The notes under the pieces are model-generated. The model was given only the letters and a program-made list of their open reading frames with translations. It was not told the origin of the DNA and did no database searches. A stretch of DNA of 8,559 nucleotides, from the NCBI GenBank assembly GCA_011772275.1, contig WVZU01000030.1, positions 2,512-11,070 on the forward strand, written 5' to 3'. The position numbers and the translations under genes were made by a program. This DNA is from Planctomycetales bacterium (GTDB taxonomy: Bacteria; Planctomycetota; Planctomycetia; Pirellulales; UBA7805). Positions 1 to 5,428 of the stretch are shown piece by piece (positions within the stretch are counted from its first letter, which is position 1; the number at the start of each line of letters is the position of its first letter).

Positions 1-853
1 GCTCGTACTCGGGATGAATCGCCATCAACAGCACAAACATGAAGGGTGGCAACGACAGCAGAATGGCGGCCTGCAGACGTCCCTGAGCGGTGAGGCTTTG
101 AATCATTCCCTGAATGCGGAAACGTTCGCGGACGACAGACCCCAGCTTGTCCAGCAGTTCGGCCAGGTTGCCACCCGTCTGGCGATGGACCAGCACGGCC
201 AACACAAAAATCTTCAGCTCCAGCACCCCGGTGCGTCGCCCCAGATGCCGCAGGGCGGTCTCCGCTTCCAGCCCCAAATTCATCTGCTCGTAACAATACA
301 GAAACTCCATAGAGATGGGCGGTGAAAATTCCTGGGATACCGCCTGGATCGCCTGGGAAATCGTCTGTCCCGATCGCAAGACGCGAGCCATCAACTCGAA
401 AGCGTCCGGCAACTGTTCGCGGAGCGCCCGCATCCTTTTGGTCCGCTTGTAATTGACGACCAGGGCCGGAAGTGCCAGACCGCCGCAGAAAGCGACCATC
501 GCGTAGGGGAGGACATAGGTAAACAGGTAGGTCAGCACAGCCGTTAGCAGACCCAACATCAGGCTGATGATCGCCAGGCGGGAGAGAGAGATGTTTATCC
601 CGGACTGTTCTATAAAAAACTGGGCTTTTTCCCGCAGCGTCTTGTGCCCCTCGTCGTCGGACATGGCCTCGGCCGCGATCTGGCTGAAGTCCTTGGTTAA
701 CCGCTGCCGCTGTTCCTTCCGCAATTGAGCGTCTAATTTTTCCTTTAGCCTCTTGCGTTCCACTTCCCGCAGATCGGCCAGGATCCAGTTGATTGCAAAG
801 ATCGACAGGAAGACCGCCGCAAAAGCGAACAAGTTGATAATCAAGGGTGTCAC
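1..853 (-). CDS. tadB: Tad pilus inner-membrane platform protein TadB (3' end beyond window)
   Basis: Partial gene, 284 codons visible. It begins at GTG (853-851), and the GTGA overlaps the cpaF stop by 4 bases; a GGAGGA Shine-Dalgarno sequence lies inside the end of cpaF, so the two are probably translationally coupled. The protein has an N-terminal membrane segment (about residues 4-25), a charged Glu/Lys/Arg-rich stretch (28-80), two membrane segments around 91-135, then a type II secretion F (T2SSF) domain from about 148. That domain shows QLPDAFELMARVLRSGQTI and TGGNLAELLDKL, both typical of the family, followed by the start of another membrane segment near 262-280. T2SSF proteins form the cytoplasmic-membrane platform that couples the ATPase to pilin extrusion. 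TadB is preferred over TadC because the gene directly follows the ATPase gene; a tadC gene would be expected beyond the edge. Confidence 0.9.
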   Translation of the reverse strand, partial: MTPLIINLFAFAAVFLSIFAINWILADLREVERKRLKEKLDAQLRKEQRQRLTKDFSQIAAEAMSDDEGHKTLREKAQFFIEQSGINISLSRLAIISLMLGLLTAVLTYLFTYVLPYAMVAFCGGLALPALVVNYKRTKRMRALREQLPDAFELMARVLRSGQTISQAIQAVSQEFSPPISMEFLYCYEQMNLGLEAETALRHLGRRTGVLELKIFVLAVLVHRQTGGNLAELLDKLGSVVRERFRIQGMIQSLTAQGRLQAAILLSLPPFMFVLLMAIHPEYE

Positions 854-2292
854 TTTTGGATTTCCTCCGGGACACGCATCTCCAGCACACGTTCCTCGAA
901 CAAGTACATCGGTACCTCCACGCCTGCATCTTCCATCCGCGACAGGCAGTGGGGCCGCAGACCCGTGGCGTAAAAGCTGCCTTTGGCTCGACGATTTTCG
1001 TCCAACCCATGCTGGCGGAATTCGAACAGGTCGTGCATGCTGATCAAGTCACCCTCCATGCCGGTGATCTCGGAGATCTTGACCACCTTCCGGGCTCCGC
1101 CCACCAGCCGCGCGACCTGTACCACGATATGAATCGCCGAAGCGATCTGGCGGCGAATGGTCCAGATGGGCACATCAAAACCGGCCATGCCGACCATCAT
1201 CTCCAGGCGGCTGGTGGCGTCCCGCGTGGTATTGGCGTGGACAGTCGTCATGCTGCCTTCGTGGCCCGTGTTCATCGCCTGCAACATGTCCAGCGCCTCG
1301 GCACCACGACACTCGCCCACCACGATGCGATCAGGCCGCATCCGCAAGGCATTGCGGACCAGGTCCCGGGTTGTGACCTCCCCCTTCCCTTCCACGTTGG
1401 CAGGTCGGGTTTCCATCCGCACGACGTGCGGCTGCTGCAGCTGCAATTCGGCGGCGTCTTCGATCGTTGCCACCCGCTCTTCTGCCGGGATGAAGGAGGA
1501 AAGCACATTCAATAGTGTGGTCTTGCCCGAACCTGTGCCGCCGGAGATCAGCACATTCACGCGCGCCTTGATGCAGGCGGCCAGAAATTCGAGCATATCG
1601 GGCGCAATCGAATCGAACTTCAGCAAGTCGCTCGAGGCAAACCGCCGGGTGCCAAAACGACGAATCGACACCAGGGGGCCGTCCAGGGCCAAAGGAGGAA
1701 TGATCGCATTCAAGCGGCTGCCGTCCGGCAGCCGCGCATCGACCATGGGATTGGTTTCGTCAATTCGCCGTCCAATGCGACCGGCAATCCGCTGGACGAT
1801 CGAGACGACGTGCGCGTCATCCATGAACTTGACATCGGTCAGTGAGAGGTTTCCGAACCGTTCGACATACACCGTGTTCGGTCCGTTGATCAGGATGTCG
1901 GTAATGTCGGAATCGGCCACCAGCGACTCCAGGGGACCCAGTCCGAACACGTCGTCCATGATCCCGTTAATCAACACCTCCTGCTCGGCGGCAGTGAGAA
2001 AATCGGAACGGAGCCGGCAAAGTTCCTGCGTGATCTGCTGGACCTCGAACCGCAGATCTTGTTCCTGCATGTTGCCGATGGAAGTCAGGTCCAGTTCGGC
2101 GATGACCTGCTGGTGCAAATCGCGTTTGATGCGATTGAGGCCCTCATCCATCTCGACCGCCGCAGGGGGGGCAGGCTCTTCCGCTTCTGCCGAAGCGGGC
2201 TGATCGGCGAGCGGGGGCACTTCTTCTTGCGAAGCGGTTTCCACGTTGATCTTCTTGCCGTTCGAATTTCTCTTGCGAGAAAGCCAGTCCAT
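850..2292 (-). CDS. cpaF: Tad/Flp pilus assembly ATPase CpaF (TadA)
   Basis: 480 residues, usual for CpaF/TadA, the hexameric secretion ATPase (VirB11/GspE superfamily) that drives Flp pilus assembly at the cytoplasmic membrane. The N-terminal 50 residues are low-complexity, rich in Ala, Pro and Glu. All ATPase signatures are present: Walker A GGTGSGKT (251-258), Asp box RVATIEDAAELQL (273-285), Walker B around DRIVVGECRGAE (321-332), and His box GSMTTVHANT (347-356). The N-terminal domain has the family sequence DILINGPNTVYVE (132-144). ATG at 2292 is chosen because GAGGAG lies 8 bases upstream. The stop overlaps the tadB start. The gene follows cpaB after about 120 bases, where most Tad loci carry the secretin and tadZ genes instead. 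Confidence 0.97.
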   Translation of the reverse strand: MDWLSRKRNSNGKKINVETASQEEVPPLADQPASAEAEEPAPPAAVEMDEGLNRIKRDLHQQVIAELDLTSIGNMQEQDLRFEVQQITQELCRLRSDFLTAAEQEVLINGIMDDVFGLGPLESLVADSDITDILINGPNTVYVERFGNLSLTDVKFMDDAHVVSIVQRIAGRIGRRIDETNPMVDARLPDGSRLNAIIPPLALDGPLVSIRRFGTRRFASSDLLKFDSIAPDMLEFLAACIKARVNVLISGGTGSGKTTLLNVLSSFIPAEERVATIEDAAELQLQQPHVVRMETRPANVEGKGEVTTRDLVRNALRMRPDRIVVGECRGAEALDMLQAMNTGHEGSMTTVHANTTRDATSRLEMMVGMAGFDVPIWTIRRQIASAIHIVVQVARLVGGARKVVKISEITGMEGDLISMHDLFEFRQHGLDENRRAKGSFYATGLRPHCLSRMEDAGVEVPMYLFEERVLEMRVPEEIQK

Positions 2293-2347
2293 GTTTCACT
2301 CTCCTCAAAGTCGGTGTCTTCAAGTTCCCAAGAATTTGTCAGGATCC

Positions 2348-2380
2348 GGCAGGCCCCTGGCGGGCCGCAGCCGGCCTGCC
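2348..2380 (-). other. GC-rich stem-loop between cpaB and cpaF
   Basis: A perfect 8-bp inverted repeat, GGCAGGCC at 2348-2355 and GGCCTGCC at 2373-2380, separated by 17 bases, lies in the 121-base gap between cpaB and cpaF. No T-run follows on the minus strand, so it is unlikely to be an intrinsic terminator. An mRNA processing or stability element within the operon is possible. No open frame with a ribosome binding site is seen in this gap. Confidence 0.45.
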
Positions 2381-2413
2381 CTGCCGCGGGGCCGCTCCGC
2401 AGCCCGCGGAGGC

Positions 2414-3355
2414 TTACTGCCAGCCGTCCCCGGCCCGCTCCACGCGAATCGTGCTGCGGTGCAAGCCTCGCAAGGTGCGGATTTGGGCTTGACGCGGTTG
2501 CCTCTTCGCGGTGCCCGGCCCTTCCGCCTGCCGCTCGCCATTCGCCCCGCTGGCAGCCGTGGAGACCGCGCCGGCCAGGGCGCCCATCAGCTTGCCCACC
2601 GTCTGGCCCACCCCCTCGGCCGGATTGGGCCGTTCCTGGTGAAACCGCAGCTGGGCCAGGGTCGCCGGCCGGGCCTTCGATTCGTGCGTGTCTTCCGGGT
2701 TCCGCAGCGAAAGATGCAGCTTGCCTTCGTTCATCCCCAGATCCAGTTTGGCGACCTGGTCCGGCGTAACCAGCAGCGTGACGCTTTTCATCTGTTGCGG
2801 ATCGACGGAATTCTTGTCGGACGGGTCCAGGGACTGGTCGACCGCCAGCACCTGCACGTTTTGCAGCAAGGTTGTCGTGGCCCCCCCACCCGTCTCGTCG
2901 TTTTTACTGGTGCGCGTGGTCAACAACACATCCACGCGGTTACCTGGTTGGATGAATCCCCCCACGCCACCGGCCACGTGCGGTGTGTGGATGGTGAAGG
3001 CCCGCATGCCGATGGGGATCATGGCCGCCAGGCCTCGGCCGGCGCTCTTGTCCGCCAGCTTGCCTTCCAAAATCGGCTCGCCCCGCACCAGCGGCACGAT
3101 CACGGCGCGTTCCAGAGCGTCGTCCAGATTGTGCATGGCGCCCGGAGGGACCATCGATTTCGGCCAGTTGTGTACTTTCACCGCCTCGGTCGTCACCATC
3201 GCGCCTCGCGGCACATCCACTGCCGCCACCAACACAGTGGTCATTTCCACCTGGGACGAGGCAATCGCCCGTTGCCGCAGCTGGTCGACGCCGATCGCGG
3301 CCGAGCCGCCGCAGACTAATGCCAAAATAATGACTACCAGGGTTCGGGTTTTCAT
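2414..3355 (-). CDS. cpaB: Flp pilus assembly protein CpaB/RcpC
   Basis: 313 residues. An N-terminal hydrophobic segment (about 5-22) anchors or exports the protein, followed by an SAF-type domain (about 38-103, with VLVAAVDVPRGAMVTTEAV) and a CpaB/RcpC domain (about 108-220, with FTIHTPHVAGGVGGFIQPGNRVDVLLT and SVTLLVTPDQVAKLDL). CpaB acts in the periplasm, probably helping secretin assembly or contacting peptidoglycan. The last 85 residues (from about 228) are basic, rich in Pro, Gly and Arg, and look disordered; they match nothing I recognise. ATG at 3355 has GAGGAGA 8 bases upstream, nearly the same ribosome site as cpaF. The gene lies 107 bases after tadV. A run of seven C on the plus strand (2881-2887) falls inside the gene. 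Confidence 0.93.
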   Translation of the reverse strand: MKTRTLVVIILALVCGGSAAIGVDQLRQRAIASSQVEMTTVLVAAVDVPRGAMVTTEAVKVHNWPKSMVPPGAMHNLDDALERAVIVPLVRGEPILEGKLADKSAGRGLAAMIPIGMRAFTIHTPHVAGGVGGFIQPGNRVDVLLTTRTSKNDETGGGATTTLLQNVQVLAVDQSLDPSDKNSVDPQQMKSVTLLVTPDQVAKLDLGMNEGKLHLSLRNPEDTHESKARPATLAQLRFHQERPNPAEGVGQTVGKLMGALAGAVSTAASGANGERQAEGPGTAKRQPRQAQIRTLRGLHRSTIRVERAGDGWQ

Positions 3356-3390
3356 AGCAGATCTCTCCTCAAATGCGTGCCACGCCTAAG

Positions 3391-3406
3391 CCGGTTTCCC
3401 AACCGG
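3391..3406 (-). other. Stem-loop with GNRA-type loop upstream of cpaB
   Basis: A perfect 6-bp inverted repeat lies 36-51 bases upstream of the cpaB start: CCGGTT at 3391-3396 and AACCGG at 3401-3406. In the minus-strand transcript the four-base loop reads GGGA, which fits the stable GNRA class. No T-run follows, so it is not a terminator. A role in mRNA processing or in setting the cpaB level is possible but unproven. Confidence 0.4.
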
Positions 3407-3443
3407 GTCCGCAGCGGCACCGATACGAATGTCTGTTTTTCCC

Positions 3444-3462
3444 GCCAACCGGGTCGGCTGGC
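3444..3462 (-). other. Stem-loop directly after the tadV stop codon
   Basis: In the minus-strand transcript an 8-bp stem (one G-U pair) with a three-base loop starts immediately after the tadV TAA. The arms are GCCAGCCG and CGGTTGGC. The following bases are purine-rich (GGGAAAAA), so this is not an intrinsic terminator. It could protect the upstream mRNA from 3' decay. Confidence 0.4.
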
Positions 3463-4017
3463 TTATCCATTCCATTGAAACCAAACGTACGCGCTGATAA
3501 TTCCCAAAGGCACCATGGCACCGAAGGGAATCACGCGCAGACGACGTTCCCGATCGACCGTCAAATTTTCCACCAGGTCTTCCCGGCCGAAGTGCACGCC
3601 CAGCAGGGCCAGGCGGTAGAAGATCAGTTTGATGGTCAGCCAGCTCTCTCTCAGTTTTCCGCGAAGCAGAATTAGGATGATGGCGTACAGCCCGGCGATC
3701 AGGGCGCTGGCCACAAAGACATGAATGGTTGACGGCAGTCCCAGCCAAGCGCCCAGCCCCGCCATCAGCTTGACGTCGCCCGCCCCCATCAGTCCCAGGC
3801 CGTAAGGCACGATCAGGACCCCGAATCCAAACAAAGCCCCCAGGAAAGCGTCCACGTAGCCGGCCCCGCCACCGACAATCGCATGATAAATCAGACCGCT
3901 AAAGAACAGTGGAATGGTCAGGACGTTGTAGACGCGATACTTCCAGAGGTCGGTGGCAGCACCGACGCTGGCGGCAAGCAAAACAATCGTTTTCGGTAAC
4001 CAGGCGATTTCTGCCAT
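3463..4017 (-). CDS. tadV: Tad prepilin peptidase TadV/CpaA (type IV A24 aspartic peptidase)
   Basis: 184 residues from ATG at 4017, chosen because GAGGAG lies about 7 bases upstream; an in-frame ATG at 4107 would add 30 unrelated residues and has no comparable site. The A24 peptidase family cleaves the leader of Flp prepilins at the cytoplasmic face of the membrane. Both catalytic aspartates are visible: D23 in ATDLWKYRVYN and D81 in GAGDVK, the conserved GxGD motif. Hydrophobic segments at about 5-20, 32-49, 54-74 and 84-118 fit a short TadV-type enzyme without the N-terminal methyltransferase domain of PilD. A basic loop and a final membrane segment (about 163-180) close the protein. It lies 99 bases after flp-2, so the substrates and their peptidase are in one operon. 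Confidence 0.93.
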   Translation of the reverse strand: MAEIAWLPKTIVLLAASVGAATDLWKYRVYNVLTIPLFFSGLIYHAIVGGGAGYVDAFLGALFGFGVLIVPYGLGLMGAGDVKLMAGLGAWLGLPSTIHVFVASALIAGLYAIILILLRGKLRESWLTIKLIFYRLALLGVHFGREDLVENLTVDRERRLRVIPFGAMVPLGIISAYVWFQWNG

Positions 4018-4085
4018 GGGAAACTCCTCACATCCGCACGAGAGCCGCAGGACTCTCCCAGACGCTTGTCCAATATTCTTTTCCC

Positions 4086-4103
4086 CTTCGCGAGCCAGCG
4101 AAG
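4086..4103 (-). other. Stem-loop between flp-2 and tadV
   Basis: A perfect 6-bp inverted repeat, CTTCGC at 4086-4091 and GCGAAG at 4098-4103, with a six-base loop, begins about 14 bases after the flp-2 stop. A weaker 5-bp repeat (GAGAG at 4040-4044, CTCTC at 4053-4057) follows closer to tadV. Neither has a T-run on the minus strand. They may stabilise the pilin end of the transcript. Confidence 0.35.
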
Positions 4104-4116
4104 CCAAACGGGATTT

Positions 4117-4284
4117 TTATGGCAGCGCGGAATCCGTATCCTCGTAAAAGGTTTTTACGTTTTGTCCGATCAGCACAATCAGCGAGACCGCCCCCGCCAC
4201 AATTAATGCCAATACCAAAGCCAGTTCGGTGACTTCAGCCGCTTTCTGGTCAGCCAAAAACTTCTTTACCGATCCGCTTGGCAT
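4117..4284 (-). CDS. flp: Flp-type pilin, second copy
   Basis: 55 residues from ATG at 4284. The upstream AAAGGG is only a weak ribosome site; a longer in-frame reading from 4407 adds a Cys-rich stretch unlike any pilin and is rejected. The short basic leader MPSGSVKKFLADQKA is followed by AEVTELALVLALIV and one hydrophobic helix (about 18-40), then a short tail ending DSALP. This is the Flp/Fap pilin pattern: the Glu at position +5 is E20, placing cleavage after A15 instead of the usual Gly. The Tyr after the Glu is also replaced, by Leu. The core matches the other pilin closely, but the tail differs. It may be a minor pilin, given its weaker ribosome site and second place; that is inference. 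Confidence 0.9.
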   Translation of the reverse strand: MPSGSVKKFLADQKAAEVTELALVLALIVAGAVSLIVLIGQNVKTFYEDTDSALP

Positions 4285-4422
4285 GCCAATACCCTTTTCA
4301 CAAACTCGGCGCTGCGCTTCACAACTCTGCCCCCCCCAAGCACCTGTCGCCGCCGCCTGGGTGAAAAAGGCACTCGCAGATACGCGAAGCCCTCCGCACC
4401 CAAACATGCGGCTGACAGATAA

Positions 4423-4442
4423 AGCCTACTGGCCAGTCGGCT
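4423..4442 (-). other. Stem-loop downstream of flp-1, possible attenuator
   Basis: A nearly perfect palindrome lies 10 bases after the flp-1 stop: arms AGCC-ACT and AGT-GGCT with one opposed mismatch and the four-base centre GGCC. On the minus strand it is followed by TTTATC, a poor U-tract. It could be a leaky terminator or an RNA-stability hairpin that keeps flp-1 message in excess over the rest of the operon. The 167-base gap also holds eight consecutive C (4330-4337, plus strand). Confidence 0.4.
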
Positions 4443-4451
4443 ATCCGTTCT

Positions 4452-4625
4452 TTACGGCAACGCCGCGTCAACCGAACTGTAAGCGGTCGATACGCTGGTT
4501 CCGATGTTCTGGATAGCGACAATTGCCAGAGCGACGATCAGGGCCAGTACGATACCCAGTTCCGTCACTTCGGCCGCCTTCTCATCGCTGAAAAAGCGTT
4601 TGGCAAACTTCACGACGTTGCTCAT
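4452..4625 (-). CDS. flp: Flp-type major pilin, first gene of the Tad operon
   Basis: 57 residues, ATG at 4625 with AGGGAGAG about 8 bases upstream, and stop TAA at 4454-4452. The basic leader MSNVVKFAKRFFSDEKA is followed by AEVTELGIVLALIVALAI and a single hydrophobic helix (about 20-41), with a tail ending VDAALP. This is a class IVb/Flp prepilin: E22 is the conserved +5 glutamate, so the TadV cleavage site falls after A17. The -1 residue is Ala rather than the common Gly, and the next conserved Tyr is Leu, as in the second pilin. Being first in the operon, closest to a sigma-54 promoter and with the stronger ribosome site, it is the likely major subunit. At 57 codons it is easily missed by length filters. 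Confidence 0.93.
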   Translation of the reverse strand: MSNVVKFAKRFFSDEKAAEVTELGIVLALIVALAIVAIQNIGTSVSTAYSSVDAALP

Positions 4626-4716
4626 CTAAAGCTCTCCCTTAAAAAGGACCCTGATGAAAAAACCCGACGATCCCACCACGCGGCATGGCGGACACGCCAC
4701 ACGAGACCGCAACAAT

Positions 4717-4733
4717 CGCCGTCCGACACGGCG
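4717..4733 (-). promoter_or_regulatory. Stem-loop at the 5' end of the predicted flp leader
   Basis: A perfect 6-bp inverted repeat (CGCCGT at 4717-4722, ACGGCG at 4728-4733) with a five-base loop lies within the first 20 bases after the transcription start predicted from the sigma-54 promoter (about 4736). A smaller stem, GGCG/CGCC at 4687-4698, follows. Such 5'-terminal stems can lengthen mRNA half-life. The leader to the flp-1 ATG would be about 110 bases. Confidence 0.4.
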
Positions 4734-4746
4734 AAATTTTTTTAGC

Positions 4747-4762
4747 AGCACGTCCTGTGCCA
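4747..4762 (-). promoter_or_regulatory. Sigma-54 (-24/-12) promoter of the flp/Tad operon
   Basis: Minus-strand TGGCACAGGACGTGCT matches the sigma-54 consensus TGGCACG-N4-TTGCW: all six bases of TGGCAC, and TGC plus T in the -12 element, with the required GG-N10-GC spacing. It points at flp-1 and puts the start near 4736. A sigma-54 activator gene lies immediately upstream, and repeated sequences at 4912-4979 lie at a typical enhancer distance. Of six minus-strand TGGCAC sequences I found by eye in the window, only this one and the one at 6939-6944 have the correctly placed GC. Confidence 0.75.
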
Positions 4763-4911
4763 GTTAGAATTTTTTCTGATGTTTCGCCAGCCTCAACAAT
4801 CGCCGCTCGCCACCCCACCCTGAAATTCCCCTCGGAAACTGCCCTGTACTGACCGGCCGCCCGCCTGGCCCCCCAGCATGAGCTTGCGTTGCGAGCCGCG
4901 GCACGGCCTTG

Positions 4912-4979
4912 AGCGCTAACCGAGGCTTACACCCCAAGCGCTTACAGGGCGGAAAAGCGTTAAGCCAGGGTTACACCCC
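4912..4979. repeat. Imperfect 24-bp direct repeats, candidate activator-binding enhancer
   Basis: Two 24-base units, 4912-4935 and 4956-4979, match at 20 of 24 positions. Both begin AGCG, share TTACACCCC at the end, and their starts are 44 bases apart. Between them, 4937-4950 is a partial third unit starting AGCGCTTAC and containing the palindrome AAGCGCTT (4936-4943). The block lies about 176-243 bases upstream of the predicted flp start, the usual place for NtrC-type enhancer sites. Alternatively it is a fragment of a dispersed intergenic repeat family. Confidence 0.6.
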
Positions 4980-5393
4980 CCCTTGAACCACGGATTTTTC
5001 GACAAAAAAGGCCTCCCCGCCATCCGAGCAGATCCCCTCCCTCGCCCTTGCTCAGCCCCGAAATTCCGCCCTTGCCGTTGCAGCAAAAGTCGCCAAAACT
5101 CACGGACACCGTGGAATTACCGAAACCCTGGACCCGTTTTCGCAACCTGAAACTTGACTGTGGCCAAGCCCGTAGGCGAGCCGAGCATTCGCTGGTGAAA
5201 CACAAGCGACAAGCAGCGGTCTCACCCGCTGGATGCCACCTGCCGGAAGAAAACAAGGCCGTAAGAGACCCTCAGGAAACCGATCAGAGGCTGGAATTGG
5301 CCGGTCCAGCGAGGGCTTGTCGCCGCGAGGCGGCGGAGCACGAATCGGGAACCGGAAAAGACCGTCCCCGCGTGGAAGGACGACATGCCGCAA

Positions 5394-5420
5394 GGTGGCG
5401 ACCGGCACCACGATTTTTTT
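5394..5420 (+). terminator. Terminator-like hairpin plus T-run, plus strand
   Basis: GGTG (5394-5397) and CACC (5406-5409) form a short imperfect stem with an inner CG/CG pair, followed after four bases by seven T (5414-5420). On the plus strand this resembles a weak intrinsic terminator placed to stop antisense transcription entering the activator gene from its 3' side. No plus-strand gene precedes it. On the minus strand the same hairpin has A's before it and no T-run after it, so it does not clearly terminate the activator transcript. Confidence 0.25.
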
Positions 5421-5428
5421 AATACTTT

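Larger units (their letters stand above)
4626..5428. other. 800-base gene-free region between activator gene and flp operon
   Basis: Open frames of up to about 120 codons exist on both strands here, but they overlap one another, lack convincing ribosome sites and resemble no family I know. The region holds the flp leader, the sigma-54 promoter and the direct repeats. Beyond 4980 I see mainly GC-rich inverted repeats, such as CGCCGC (5321-5326) with GCGGCG (5330-5335) around a GAG loop, and no tRNA or other recognisable RNA. The unannotated half (about 4990-5390) could hold further activator sites, a small RNA or a dispersed repeat; I cannot decide from one window. Confidence 0.6.

Noticed and set aside
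1157..2203. 348-codon plus-strand open frame opposite cpaF
   Set aside because: It is antisense to a fully motif-supported ATPase gene; long antisense frames are common in GC-rich DNA.
3368..3382. TGGCACG on the minus strand just before cpaB, like a -24 sigma-54 element
   Set aside because: The bases at the -12 position are AG instead of GC, and it would place the start inside or past the cpaB ribosome site.
4018..4107. Upstream ATG giving a 214-residue TadV
   Set aside because: The added 30 residues are not membrane-like, while ATG at 4017 has a strong GAGGAG site and yields a normal TadV N-terminus.
4960..5411. Minus-strand open frames of 98 and 103 codons in the large intergenic region
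   Set aside because: They overlap each other in different frames, have no good ribosome site and show composition-driven sequence without any recognisable domain.
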